A stretch of 64,000 nt of DNA from JAZGER01 sp036480335 (GCA_036480335.1 JAZGGH010000004.1:1-64000); one strand, 5' to 3'. Counted from the first letter of the stretch, positions 29,118 through 38,011 are shown. Notes: generated from the letters alone by a model not told the origin. A program made the numbers and translations.

Positions 29118-29184
29118 TTTTGATTGCTTGTTTTAGGTGGTGACGAATGGGGCTGTATTTTTTTGACAGCCCGTGAAAACCCTT

Positions 29185-29772
29185 TCAATCCTTAGCTGAT
29201 TCATCCGGCAACGGATTTTCACCCGTATCAAATAAACTCTTCATGTTTTTTTTCAAAGTCGTCAGCATTTCAGGCACTTCAATTTCCATCACCTGATCAG
29301 TAATCCATTTACGGTCACGGTCACCCATAACACCGGTTACTGCTTCCCCAAGATAACGCTTGAACGCATAGCCAGGTTCACCCTCTTCAAAGGTGAATTC
29401 AGAGTAATCTGCCAAACGTTCGTTAAGGATTTTAATGAACGGTTTTTTATAATCTTCACCACGACCATGCGCATCAACCCGATTATCGTGATACACATCT
29501 GCCGTTTTAAGTGCCAGTTCAACAATGAACTTTTGTCGATCTTCTTCACTGAGTACTTCGTGTACCAGACGATCAGTGACGTGGATCAAAAAAGCACATA
29601 TTTCCTGGAAAATATCCAGTCGCTGAGCATTGGTTTCCGTTTCAAAGCCTTCGTTTTCCAGATTGAGCACCGTATTACCGGCAATGCGCCACTGGATGAA
29701 CGCCTGGGCACCAGCAATTTCTTCAATGCTGCGTTTTTTCCCGGATTTATTCCACTTGCTTCTAACCCGCAC
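29185..29772 (-). CDS. Unrecognised 195-residue soluble protein
   Basis: I do not recognise this gene. The product is acidic and helical with no signal or membrane segment, contains KKRSIEEIAGAQAFIQWRIAG near the start, and reads like an intact cytoplasmic protein. It is divergent from another unknown gene at 29884 (about 110 bp apart), suggesting shared regulation. Confidence 0.6.
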   Translation of the reverse strand: MRVRSKWNKSGKKRSIEEIAGAQAFIQWRIAGNTVLNLENEGFETETNAQRLDIFQEICAFLIHVTDRLVHEVLSEEDRQKFIVELALKTADVYHDNRVDAHGRGEDYKKPFIKILNERLADYSEFTFEEGEPGYAFKRYLGEAVTGVMGDRDRKWITDQVMEIEVPEMLTTLKKNMKSLFDTGENPLPDESAKD

Positions 29773-29883
29773 CTGGCTGCTCCTGTCTTGTTCGGTTACT
29801 GTTTGCCGTGGGAGAATACATCATGATAGGATGCAATACCATAGTATTTCACTCAGGTATTATACCTGTATTGCCGGGCCACC

Positions 29884-30927
29884 ATGACAATAGATAACCT
29901 ACAGTCAGCAATACAACACAATTGCCATATTTCCGATTCGCAGTTTGCAGGCAACTACACGCTGTGCATCTACCTGCTAAAAATGCGCGAATACTATCGC
30001 TGGGAAAAAGGCATTCCGCTGGGCAAAGCACTCGACAAACAAGCCGTTGGCAAATGGATGTGTGAACGTGAATCATTCTGGGAATCAATCGAAGAAGACA
30101 ACCTGACTCGCCTGCACCTGAACGGTCATTCATTTGATGCCTTCGATTCCAATGCGATCAATGTCGAGTTATTGCCACAGGGCTATATTTACAGTGCAGG
30201 CTACGGCTTGCGCGCAAAACCCCTGTTCTTTTTTGGCAAACTGGATGTCCATATTGAAGAAGATGGCACACAGATTTACATCTCAGCACAAGAACTGGCG
30301 CGTGATCTGGCGGCACCACCGGCCATGTCTATGGGCAACGCCATTTTCATCCGCAAGGAATCACTGCAGCGCATGCTCTGGGAAAAAATCGAAGAATGGC
30401 GCTGGAGCAAACCTGACAATGCGATGGGTCGCGCCATTAACCATCTGGACTTTGAGGAGCATTTCGAGCAGTCACTGGACACCCTGACGGAACATGAAGT
30501 TGCCACACTGATTCTGCATGAAAAAGGCGAAGTCCTCGCCGGACAGATGATTGATGCAAGCTGGCACGACATGCTTAACCAATGTCCACATCCGCATCTG
30601 GAATTACTGGCTCGCTCCGTCCGTGACCACCTGGCCGATGCTCTGACAACCCTGCCGGCGCTGCTTGAAAAGCCCTCCCATTCCCTGCATGTTTATTTTG
30701 CTAATCTGATGGGCATGCGCAAACACATTTATCCCGCCCTGCTGACTGCCTACAATCATTGGCTTGAAACAGGCAAAATCGACAAACTGGCAAACAGCAT
30801 TACAAGCGGTCAGCAACACTGGCTGGAAACTGCCAACCATCTATGTGTATTGATTACACAGGACGACGCACAAAAACCTTACGATGGTGCTACTATAGAG
30901 GCTATTATCAAACAAGCCCAATTGTAA
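29884..30927 (+). CDS. Unrecognised conserved-looking 347-residue protein
   Basis: A soluble protein rich in Trp, His and Glu, without signal or membrane segments. The N-terminal part has CIYLLKMREYYRWEKGIPLGKA and later HEKGEVLAG and SMGNAIFIRKESLQRM. I cannot assign a family; uncharacterised proteins of this length exist in sulfur-metabolising bacteria, but I do not rely on that. It is followed five bases later by a 2OG-oxygenase gene and appears to head a four-gene run. Confidence 0.65.
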   Translation: MTIDNLQSAIQHNCHISDSQFAGNYTLCIYLLKMREYYRWEKGIPLGKALDKQAVGKWMCERESFWESIEEDNLTRLHLNGHSFDAFDSNAINVELLPQGYIYSAGYGLRAKPLFFFGKLDVHIEEDGTQIYISAQELARDLAAPPAMSMGNAIFIRKESLQRMLWEKIEEWRWSKPDNAMGRAINHLDFEEHFEQSLDTLTEHEVATLILHEKGEVLAGQMIDASWHDMLNQCPHPHLELLARSVRDHLADALTTLPALLEKPSHSLHVYFANLMGMRKHIYPALLTAYNHWLETGKIDKLANSITSGQQHWLETANHLCVLITQDDAQKPYDGATIEAIIKQAQL

Positions 30928-30932
30928 TATTC

Positions 30933-31526
30933 ATGCTCAATAAACCGTTAAAAACAATCCGCGAGGTTAAAGCCAATACTTTTATTTTTGAAAAACCGGG
31001 TGCCCTGGATGCTGGTCTGTGCGAGCGTGCCATTGAACAGTTTGAAAACAGTAGTGATGAACAATACCTGGGCCGCATTGGGCAACAGGCACAAGAAGAC
31101 CAGAGTATCAAGAAATCGACTGACCTGATTGTTAGCGGCAAACCCCAATGGAAAGAAATTGATCAGGCATTATTCCGCTCTATCGGCTCAGCAGTACTGG
31201 AATTCCGTGAAGCCTACCCGTATTTCAAAGGCCCTTTTAAAGATATGGGCTATGCCATACAGCGCACTGAACCTGGCGAGCATTATCACTGGCACATCGA
31301 CGGTGGCAGCCATGAATTTAGCCAAAGGCAATTAGTCGCCGTCTGGTATTTGAATGATGTTGCAGGTCCTGGCGGTGAAACCGAATTTTTGTTTCAGGAT
31401 CTCAAAGTCACACCGCAACAGGGAAAACTGATTCTGTTCCCGCCTTTCTGGACTCACGAACACCGCGGCGTCACCCTTGACGCTGGCGTAAAATATATAG
31501 CCACCACCTGGATTGTCTTTGCCTGA
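30933..31526 (+). CDS. 2OG-Fe(II) oxygenase, prolyl-hydroxylase-like
   Basis: A protein of 197 residues with the double-stranded beta-helix of prolyl 4-hydroxylase-type dioxygenases. The iron-binding HxD is in YHWHIDGG and the distal His in FWTHEHRG. Likely it hydroxylates a protein or small substrate using 2-oxoglutarate and O2; the substrate is unknown. The start is ATG at 30933, right after the preceding gene. The 3' end overlaps the next start. Confidence 0.82.
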   Translation: MLNKPLKTIREVKANTFIFEKPGALDAGLCERAIEQFENSSDEQYLGRIGQQAQEDQSIKKSTDLIVSGKPQWKEIDQALFRSIGSAVLEFREAYPYFKGPFKDMGYAIQRTEPGEHYHWHIDGGSHEFSQRQLVAVWYLNDVAGPGGETEFLFQDLKVTPQQGKLILFPPFWTHEHRGVTLDAGVKYIATTWIVFA

Positions 31527-31977
31527 TCGTTTAAGCCAGGCGCAGATCATTACCCCCAAAGCTGCGCAACTCTCTGACTGCTTTATGCTGCGCTGGCGAC
31601 TGTTAAGAAAACCCTGGAATCAAGCCATCGGCAGTGAACAGGATGCCTTCGACACCACGGCCATGCATTGTGCCATTTTATTGGATCAAACCATCATTGC
31701 CACTGGCCGCTGCCATTTTGAATCGGCAAACAACGCCTGTATCCGCTACATGGCAGTCGCCGAAGAACACCAGCAACAGGGGCTAGGCTCCCTGCTCCTG
31801 CAGGCACTTGAAACAATGGCAGTCAATCAATCAGCAAACCGAATCACCCTACAGGCACGTGACTCCTGTGTTGAATTTTACCGTCGCCATGGTTATGCCA
31901 TTATCAGAGAATCACACAAGCTATTTGATAGCATCCAGCATTATGAAATGCACAAGGAGATAACGCATCATGGCTGA
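31513..31977 (+). CDS. GNAT family N-acetyltransferase
   Basis: A 154-residue acetyltransferase. The acetyl-CoA binding motif A is seen in MAVAEEHQQQGLGSLLLQALE and a motif B-like CVEFYRRHGYAI follows. Substrate unknown. It probably starts with TTG inside the end of the preceding gene, and its stop overlaps the following ATG, so translation is coupled. Confidence 0.82.
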   Translation: MSLPDRLSQAQIITPKAAQLSDCFMLRWRLLRKPWNQAIGSEQDAFDTTAMHCAILLDQTIIATGRCHFESANNACIRYMAVAEEHQQQGLGSLLLQALETMAVNQSANRITLQARDSCVEFYRRHGYAIIRESHKLFDSIQHYEMHKEITHHG

Positions 31978-32329
31978 CCTGTTCACAGTGACCGCCCCGC
32001 TGAAGGTACGTTTCCCCAACCAGAAAAAACACATCATGATAGAACGCTTTCGTTACAACAATGGCCTCATCTATCTGCGCCCTTTCTGGCAAACCCTGCC
32101 CGACGAATACCGTTTCCATACACTGCCCGGCCCGATCAAAGGCGATGGTCCCTGGAAAGTCGGTGATACCATCGTCACTGTCCTCGGCTGCCACGGCACC
32201 GATGCAAGCCTGGCTGCGGAATACGCCAGCTGGCAAACACAGCAACAAACAGCCAGTCAGGACTATCCATCAAATATAGAATTACTAATCCTGGCAAATA
32301 ACTGGATCAAACACATAACCCACTCCTAA
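31970..32329 (+). CDS. Unrecognised 119-residue protein
   Basis: No family recognised. The protein is basic in its first third (FPNQKKHIMIERFRYNNG) and has a Trp/Pro-rich middle. A GGAG sequence a few bases upstream and the eight-base overlap with the GNAT gene support the start. It is the last gene of the run beginning at 29884. Confidence 0.6.
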   Translation: MADLFTVTAPLKVRFPNQKKHIMIERFRYNNGLIYLRPFWQTLPDEYRFHTLPGPIKGDGPWKVGDTIVTVLGCHGTDASLAAEYASWQTQQQTASQDYPSNIELLILANNWIKHITHS

Positions 32330-32385
32330 CCTTATTCGTTACCTCTGTGCTTGTATTTATATTTCTTTAGAGAAAACTTTAGATT

Positions 32386-32664
32386 TTAGAAGTCTTGTGA
32401 GCCAATTATATTCATAATTTGAACTACACCATCTTCAATGCGAAAGTATATTGTATCAACTCCACATACACTATATCTGTACCCCTTTCGTATATTGTCA
32501 ACAGACTGATACAAGTGGGGATTCCTGGCTATCTTCTCAAATCTATCAAACAAAGTATTATAGTATTTGTCTGCTTGTTCTACATCCCAGCTTTCAATTC
32601 CATAGCGATATATTCTTCGTAAATCTTCTTTAGCTTCCAGGCTTAATTTATAACTTCCCATCAT
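32386..32664 (-). CDS. ParE/RelE-family toxin
   Basis: A protein of about 92 residues of the RelE/ParE superfamily: SYKLSLEAKEDLRRIYRYGIES at the N terminus and YRYSVCGVDTIYFRIEDGVVQIMNIIG at the end are typical. ParE toxins poison gyrase and RelE toxins cleave mRNA; the ParD-like partner favours ParE. The ATG at 32664 is preferred, with AGGA upstream and overlap with the antitoxin's last codons, the usual coupling. Confidence 0.88.
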   Translation of the reverse strand: MMGSYKLSLEAKEDLRRIYRYGIESWDVEQADKYYNTLFDRFEKIARNPHLYQSVDNIRKGYRYSVCGVDTIYFRIEDGVVQIMNIIGSQDF

Positions 32665-32899
32665 GGCGTAATTCATCCTTGAATTCTGTCAGTACCTCAT
32701 CACGTGTTTGGTTAATAAAACCACTTTTTTCTGATTCGATAAGTTTGGCACATATAAAGTCTATTTCTTCCTGTTTTGCACGTGCTCTCCTAATAAGATC
32801 ATTAACTACTTCACTTTTACTTGTATATTCCTTGCTTTCAACTTGAGCCTTTAGCCAATCATCATTTGGCATGGTTAATGTAATGCTTTGTCTTGCCAT
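32648..32899 (-). CDS. ParD-like antitoxin
   Basis: An 83-residue antitoxin with an N-terminal ribbon-helix-helix (MARQSITLTMPNDDWLKAQV) that should bind its own promoter and a C-terminal helix that should wrap the toxin. A good ribosome binding site (AAGGAG, seven bases) precedes the ATG at 32899, deciding against an upstream in-frame ATG at 32929. First gene of the pair. Confidence 0.88.
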   Translation of the reverse strand: MARQSITLTMPNDDWLKAQVESKEYTSKSEVVNDLIRRARAKQEEIDFICAKLIESEKSGFINQTRDEVLTEFKDELRHDGKL

Positions 32900-32913
32900 C
32901 GGCTTTCTCCTTG

Positions 32914-32932
32914 CAATATAGTGGTTCAATAT
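32914..32932. promoter_or_regulatory. Possible operator of the parDE pair
   Basis: Direct repeat CAATAT at 32914-32919 and 32927-32932, 13 bp apart, just upstream of the antitoxin. Ribbon-helix-helix antitoxins bind short repeats near their promoter. Inference only. Confidence 0.3.
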
Positions 32933-33025
32933 TACACCGTATTTACATCAAAAAACACTTACCCTGGATGTTTTTTAGAACTGAGAGCTGTTAAGCTTCA
33001 CCACTCACAAGCCTCAGTCAAACCC

Positions 33026-34138
33026 ATGCCCAATCAGGAATTCATACTCGACGACCACATCATCCATCTAAACCACGCCGCCGTCGCCCCCTGGCCAAAA
33101 CGCACCGTTGAAGCCGTTAAAAAGTTTGCCGAAGAAAATGCCCACATAGGCTCACAACGCTACCTCGCCTGGATAAAAACAGAAACCCGTCTACGCGAAC
33201 AACTGCGCAGCATGCTCAACGCCAAAAGTACTGACGAAATCGCCCTGCTAAAAAGCACCTCGGAAGCACTCTCCGTAGTTGCCTACGGACTCGACTGGTC
33301 TAGCGGCGATGAAATCGTCATCCCGTACCAGGAATTCCCCTCTAATCGTATCGTCTGGGAATCGCTGAAAAGATTCGGTGTTAACATCATCCAGGTCGAC
33401 TTGATGTCTGCCGACAGTCCTGAACAGGCCCTGATAAACGCTATGACCGACAAAACGAAACTGCTCTCGGTCAGCTCAGTGCAATACGCAACCGGCCTGA
33501 AAATACACCTCGAATCACTCGGCCTGGCCTGCAAAGACAGAGACATCCTCTTCTGCATCGATGCCATACAAAGCCTCGGTGCATTCCCGCTTGATGTACA
33601 AACCTGCCACGCCGACTTTGTCATGGCCGATGGCCACAAATGGATGCTCGGCCCGGAAGGCCTCGCCGTGTTCTACTGCCGCCAGGCACTGATCGACAAA
33701 CTGCAACTCAACCAGTTCGGCTGGCACATGATTCAGGCAGTGGGAGAATTTGACCAGATAGAATGGCAAGCGGCCGACAACGCCCGCCGTTTTGAATGCG
33801 GCAGTCCTAACACGCTCGGTATACATGCGCTGCATGCCAGCCTCGAACTCATTCTCGAAACCGGCATTGACACCATAGCAGCCCGGATTCTTGAAAACAC
33901 CTCTGTCATTCTGGATAACCTGCCTGACAGGGTTCAATGTCTATCACCGATAGAAAGCCAGCGACGATCTGGTATTGTGACCCTGTTACCGATAGATGCT
34001 GACCTGGAAAAATGTTATGAACGTTTGCAGAAAAACAATGTGCTCTGTGCACTACGCGGGGGTGGGATTCGATTTTCGCCGCATTATTATACGGGTGAGA
34101 GAGAGATTCTTCGGGCTGTGGGGTTGTTGATAGTTTAA
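33026..34138 (+). CDS. Class V aminotransferase family protein
   Basis: PLP-dependent protein of 370 residues, cysteine-desulfurase/isopenicillin-N-epimerase-like. The PLP lysine is in ADGHKWMLGPEG, and LNHAAVAPWPKR opens the fold. I cannot tell desulfurase from epimerase or lyase activity; no conserved active-site Cys loop is evident. The start at 33026 is chosen because upstream codons overlap the toxin-antitoxin promoter and look non-coding. Confidence 0.85.
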   Translation: MPNQEFILDDHIIHLNHAAVAPWPKRTVEAVKKFAEENAHIGSQRYLAWIKTETRLREQLRSMLNAKSTDEIALLKSTSEALSVVAYGLDWSSGDEIVIPYQEFPSNRIVWESLKRFGVNIIQVDLMSADSPEQALINAMTDKTKLLSVSSVQYATGLKIHLESLGLACKDRDILFCIDAIQSLGAFPLDVQTCHADFVMADGHKWMLGPEGLAVFYCRQALIDKLQLNQFGWHMIQAVGEFDQIEWQAADNARRFECGSPNTLGIHALHASLELILETGIDTIAARILENTSVILDNLPDRVQCLSPIESQRRSGIVTLLPIDADLEKCYERLQKNNVLCALRGGGIRFSPHYYTGEREILRAVGLLIV

Positions 34139-34244
34139 GGGAGTTATTGCACTCTGCTCCCCATTAACTCTATTTTGATGGGATACATACTGCGTATATC
34201 TACCCAGGTGATAACAATGACATCGCCATTGAAGTTAAAACAAA

Positions 34245-34898
34245 ATGGATGAGACAGTAACAGTAATCTGGGCAGCTGCCTTTATAGTGATATTGATAGG
34301 TTTCATTCCTTATGGAATCTGGTTTTTCATTTCGCTCATTAAAAAACGATGGGAACGAGCTGCATGGTTATTTGCTTTACCACTTCTATTATTTATGATT
34401 TTCCATGCTATTTCTATACCACTAGAAAAAATAGCATACTCTAAGTATCTCCGCGAGATTTATGATGTAGAAATTGATCTAAAAAGTGCAATATACAATT
34501 ATGATTCTCCAAGATCATTTCAAGGTGATGGATATTCTATCTCTGTTTATGAATTACCTATTGAGATTCGACAACGTTTTGAATCTGCTGATACTCGACT
34601 ATTAGAACAATTCCCCAAACGACCTAATTATCGATCAAAATGGAGTATTGAACAATGGAGCGAAGCGCCCCTTGATCCAAAGTTTAACAAGCATTTAGAT
34701 TTTTCTTTAAGTAGCTATGATGCTAAACATGTCTCTGAGTTATCGAGTTATTTCCATGATATTCGGAGTGCGCTTAAGCAAAAAAACACTTATTATGCAT
34801 TCTTCTTTAAAGGACATAAAGATTTTCCAGGAAACATAGACATGTTCATTATTGATCTGGATAATAATCGGCTCTATGACATTAATCACAACACGTAA
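34245..34898 (+). CDS. Unrecognised AT-rich membrane protein
   Basis: A 217-residue protein with two N-terminal hydrophobic helices (about 6-32 and 40-62) and a soluble C-terminal part of about 150 residues. The DNA is clearly more AT-rich than its neighbours, and it lies between toxin-antitoxin loci, both hints of horizontal acquisition. Its 3' end borders a truncated parE remnant on the other strand. No family recognised. Confidence 0.6.
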   Translation: MDETVTVIWAAAFIVILIGFIPYGIWFFISLIKKRWERAAWLFALPLLLFMIFHAISIPLEKIAYSKYLREIYDVEIDLKSAIYNYDSPRSFQGDGYSISVYELPIEIRQRFESADTRLLEQFPKRPNYRSKWSIEQWSEAPLDPKFNKHLDFSLSSYDAKHVSELSSYFHDIRSALKQKNTYYAFFFKGHKDFPGNIDMFIIDLDNNRLYDINHNT

Positions 34899-34915
34899 AA
34901 CAGAACTGGCTTTCT

Positions 34916-34981
34916 ACGGGTGTATACGCTGATCTGTCTCAGGCTTTCTTGTGCCTGTGGTGAAAGAAAATAGTGAGGCAT
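34916..34981 (-). pseudogene. Truncated ParE-type toxin remnant
   Basis: The minus strand starts an ATG at 34981 that reads MPHYFLSPQAQESLRQISVY, a typical RelE/ParE N terminus (RLSPxAxxDLxxI pattern). Similarity stops after about 22 codons, where the neighbouring gene's 3' end begins; the rest of the toxin is gone. It follows a broken parD in the normal order. Confidence 0.6.
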
Positions 34982-34988
34982 TAGCCGA

Positions 34989-35216
34989 TCATTTTATGTA
35001 TGAAGGTTTCACCATCAATTCCCTGCCCTGATCAAGCTGACTTTCACCCCTGGCCAATGTCTTGCACAATAAATCCAGTTTTGTTTCTTCCTGTTCTAAC
35101 AAACGCGAAACCTGCCCTTATGGCATTACTGGCTGATGCAAGCGCCCAGATTTTACTCGTTGAACTACAAAACTCTCAAAATGATCGCCCAAAGAAATGC
35201 TGGTATTTTTTGCCAT
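34989..35216 (-). pseudogene. Frameshifted ParD antitoxin
   Basis: The minus strand reads MAKNTSISLGDHFESFVVQ, the typical start of ParD antitoxins, then RVKSGR. The next conserved stretch (ASASNAIRAG) is in another frame, and RLLEQEETKLDLL returns to the first frame. In the first frame a TAA interrupts the middle. Two frame changes therefore separate otherwise good homology, so the gene is dead. The end of the remnant leads into the truncated parE. Confidence 0.72.
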
Positions 35217-35287
35217 GACCTTACCTTTCATCGTGTCCCTTATTTAAGAGCACCAAGTTTTCGGCCTTTCATACCGCATATTGTGAA

Positions 35288-35341
35288 TGACCATTGTATA
35301 TAGTCATTAGCCTTGCTATGATGACCACATACAGTGGTCAT
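35288..35341 (+). promoter_or_regulatory. Promoter and operators of the Phd/PIN toxin-antitoxin pair
   Basis: A perfect inverted repeat ATGACCAC-5-GTGGTCAT (35321-35341) and a related imperfect one with AATGAC/GTCATT arms (about 35286-35307) lie upstream of the antitoxin. Between and across them are a -35-like TTGTAT (35294-35299) and a -10-like TATGAT (35317-35322) spaced by 17 bases. Autorepression by the antitoxin or complex is inferred. Confidence 0.55.
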
Positions 35342-35358
35342 ATGTAAAGGTGCTAATT

Positions 35359-35586
35359 ATGGAAAAAATTTCAAAAACTGAATTCAAAGCTCACGCTTTG
35401 GAAGTTCTGAGGGATATTGAACAAAGTGGTCACCCAAGAATTATAACAGATCGTGGCAGACCAACCCTGGAAATCAGGAAACTAAGACAACAGAAGATAA
35501 AGCCTTTGGACTTATTGAAAGGGACTGTTATTAAGTATGAATCAGCAACTGCACCTGTCGCTGATAATGACTGGGAAAACGCCTAG
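35359..35586 (+). CDS. Phd/YefM-like antitoxin
   Basis: A 75-residue protein with a Phd-type N terminus (MEKISKTEFKAHALEVLRDIE) and the RGRPTLEIRKL strand. It should bind its operator and neutralise the PIN toxin. AAAGG eight bases upstream supports the ATG at 35359. The stop TAG overlaps the GTG start of the toxin. Confidence 0.85.
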   Translation: MEKISKTEFKAHALEVLRDIEQSGHPRIITDRGRPTLEIRKLRQQKIKPLDLLKGTVIKYESATAPVADNDWENA

Positions 35587-35984
35587 TGATTGTCATAGAT
35601 ACGCATGTATTGGTATGGTGGGTAAGTGGTGATAAGTCTTTATCGGCAACCGCAGCCAAACTAATCAAAGATACTCTGGACAGCGGTAGCGAAGTGATTG
35701 CTTCCTCAATATCGGCATGGGAAATATCCATGTTAATAGAGAAAGGCCGCTTAATTCTTAGCATGGACGTTGAGAGCTGGCTAGATGAAGTATCTCAGAT
35801 AGACGGCGTTCGCTTTGTATCAGTCGATAACGAAATAGGGATTAAATCCGCCACATTACCCGGTGAATTCCATAAAGACCCAGCTGATCGAATGATTGTA
35901 GCAACCGCTCGAAAGCTTGCCATTCCGCTAGTCACCGCTGATAAAAAAATTAGAAACTATGAACACGTCAAAACTGTTTGGTAA
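35586..35984 (+). CDS. PIN-domain (VapC-type) toxin
   Basis: A 132-residue PIN ribonuclease. The acidic residues that bind Mg are in VIDTHVLVWW, ISAWEI, DPADRMIVATA and LVTADKKI. It is expected to cleave tRNA or other RNA when freed from the upstream antitoxin. It starts with GTG, overlapping the antitoxin stop. Confidence 0.88.
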   Translation: MIVIDTHVLVWWVSGDKSLSATAAKLIKDTLDSGSEVIASSISAWEISMLIEKGRLILSMDVESWLDEVSQIDGVRFVSVDNEIGIKSATLPGEFHKDPADRMIVATARKLAIPLVTADKKIRNYEHVKTVW

Positions 35985-36086
35985 AGCCTGATATCCTCCA
36001 CTGGAAAAGACAAGTAACTACTGTTTTTTAATAGCGATATATTTAAGACCGACGTCAGAAAATAATTGATTTGGGGCTTATAATTT

Positions 36087-37019
36087 TCATTCAATTATCA
36101 AATTCTGATACAGCGCCATAATATAATCAGCCAGGCCTTTATCCGCCGCAAATATAATCCCCCGATGATTCATAAAGGTGGAATCCAGACGATTAAGCGC
36201 CATTGGCTCACCCAGGATATCAGTCGCTACGGCACCGGCTTCTCGGTAGATACACGCACTTGCGGCATAATCCCAGAGGCTGCCGCCATTGTTGCTATGG
36301 CGTGGGTATTTAAAATAGCAAATATGCGGTGACTCCAGAAGTGTACAGGCATTGAGCACCGCACCATTTCTATAGTGAATTTCGCTGCCGTTAAATCCTG
36401 ATGAGCTGGCAATTTTATTTAATCCTCTTTTGGTTTTTGTAAACCAGGGGTGGTCTTGAAAACTAATGTCGGTGCGTAATATCAATGGATTATTTTTATT
36501 AACTTCGGCTATGCGCAGTGGCTGATTATTTTTAAACGCGCCCTGGCCAACTATACTTTGATAAAGCGTTTGCTCTACAGGATCATAAACAACACCGATT
36601 AGCGGTGTGCCATCATTTGCCACTAATGCGATGGAGACAGAGTAACCAGGAATATTCTGTGTAAAAGATAAGGTGCCATCCATGGGGTCAATCGACCAGA
36701 ATGCAGGCGTATTTTTCCGTTCACCATTGTCGGGCAATTCTTCACTGAGAAAAGCCAGGTTGTATTGTGCACAGCTGGGCTGCAATATCGCTAGAATGGC
36801 CGCTTGCGCTCTATGGTCTACTTCGGTAACGACCTGACCGGCTGTGCTCGTGTTTGTATTTTTATTTTTATAGTGAACGGCCACATCACTTAGACGATAA
36901 TTCTGGATAACTTCACCCGCAGCTAACGCCGCACTGACTGCGAGTTTGGATAATTGATTTAGCTCGGAGTGATTAAACGTCACACGCCTACCCCGCTGAT
37001 AACTGACTAATGACGTCAC
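36087..37019 (-). CDS. Inositol-monophosphatase-family phosphatase
   Basis: A 310-residue Mg/Li-type phosphatase. The metal-binding motifs are EELPD, WSIDPMDGTLSF and GGSLWDYAAS. Inositol phosphatases, CysQ-type PAP phosphatases and histidinol phosphatases share these, so the substrate is open. It overlaps the upstream phosphotransferase gene by about 30 bases, implying one operon. The start codon is uncertain because the overlap region has no clear ribosome binding site. Confidence 0.85.
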   Translation of the reverse strand: MTSLVSYQRGRRVTFNHSELNQLSKLAVSAALAAGEVIQNYRLSDVAVHYKNKNTNTSTAGQVVTEVDHRAQAAILAILQPSCAQYNLAFLSEELPDNGERKNTPAFWSIDPMDGTLSFTQNIPGYSVSIALVANDGTPLIGVVYDPVEQTLYQSIVGQGAFKNNQPLRIAEVNKNNPLILRTDISFQDHPWFTKTKRGLNKIASSSGFNGSEIHYRNGAVLNACTLLESPHICYFKYPRHSNNGGSLWDYAASACIYREAGAVATDILGEPMALNRLDSTFMNHRGIIFAADKGLADYIMALYQNLIIE

Positions 37020-37968
37020 GGGCTAAACGTTCACTGTAGGCGTGGATTTTCCAATGACCAGGACTCCAGCCTTTTAAAAATCGATAAAAATCCGTCCATG
37101 CCACGGGGTACAGCGCGCGCCAGTCAGCCTCGACCGCTGCACTATCAATCTGAGGATGATATTGCTTTAATGCTTGCGTCAGTGATTTAAAATAGCGGTT
37201 CAATAGTTCGTCTTCCAGGCGTTCACATTCATTTTCATTCAGACAACTGCTGATAAAATAGGCAACATCTTTCATGCCGCACCCCCCGCCTACATATTGA
37301 AAATCCACCGCTGCCACTTTTTTCCCTTGGTATGAAAAACAAAAGTTAGCCAACTTGGCATCACCATGAACAAAGGTGAGATAACGCGCCTCATTCAGCA
37401 TTTTATCAAGGGTTCCTGCCGCCTGTTTTAACTCCCCTTCTGCCATCGTTTTCAGTTCATCGGGCCGGGTACGTAAATGCCAGTAACTACCAATTTTCCA
37501 CAGCCCTTCCGGTTTTTGTCCCATAAAAGTTGCATGAAAATATGCCAGCCAATGCAGGCAACTGTGCATATCTGCCATCGAGGCACGTGACTTACGCAGG
37601 GCAAAACCATTGCTGTCCAGATCTTCGAGCGCTATTAATACTTCATTACCCTGTTGTTCGAGCGCAAAACACGCCGGAATCCGGCAGTCATCTCCACACT
37701 GTTTCGCCCAATGTTGATACCAGTAGCTTTCGACACGATAAGAACGCAGCTTACGCTGGTGAGATCGATCGGTATTCCAACCACGCGGGTGATGCTTTTT
37801 TTCAGGTGGGCAAACGTGTTTAATAATGGCACTTTGATGCTCTGAACCCCGCAGCTCATAGCGGTCAATACTGCCGTAGTCACTCCACAGACTCTGAATG
37901 GTTTCGGTTTTACAGGCTGAATTTGCACCGGTAGCGTGCAATAGGAAATTTTGTGTTTGTGTGTCCAT
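36988..37968 (-). CDS. APH/EcKinase-like phosphotransferase
   Basis: A 326-residue kinase-fold protein with the catalytic loop FVHGDAKLANFCF and the metal-binding AVDFQYVGGGCGMKDVAYF, like choline/aminoglycoside and ecdysteroid-kinase-like families. It probably phosphorylates a small molecule; pairing with the phosphatase gene downstream suggests linked chemistry, which is inference. Confidence 0.8.
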   Translation of the reverse strand: MDTQTQNFLLHATGANSACKTETIQSLWSDYGSIDRYELRGSEHQSAIIKHVCPPEKKHHPRGWNTDRSHQRKLRSYRVESYWYQHWAKQCGDDCRIPACFALEQQGNEVLIALEDLDSNGFALRKSRASMADMHSCLHWLAYFHATFMGQKPEGLWKIGSYWHLRTRPDELKTMAEGELKQAAGTLDKMLNEARYLTFVHGDAKLANFCFSYQGKKVAAVDFQYVGGGCGMKDVAYFISSCLNENECERLEDELLNRYFKSLTQALKQYHPQIDSAAVEADWRALYPVAWTDFYRFLKGWSPGHWKIHAYSERLARDVISQLSAG

Positions 37969-38011
37969 GAGGATTTATAGCACCGTCTTTTCACGAATTA
38001 TATCATTGTAT

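Noticed and set aside
29149..29172. Terminator between the 195-residue gene and the DUF4153-like gene
   Set aside because: Only a six-base stem with the T-run inside an 11-base loop, not after the stem.
35000..35218. 72-codon plus-strand frame
   Set aside because: It is antisense to the decayed ParD gene, whose homology is clear on the minus strand.
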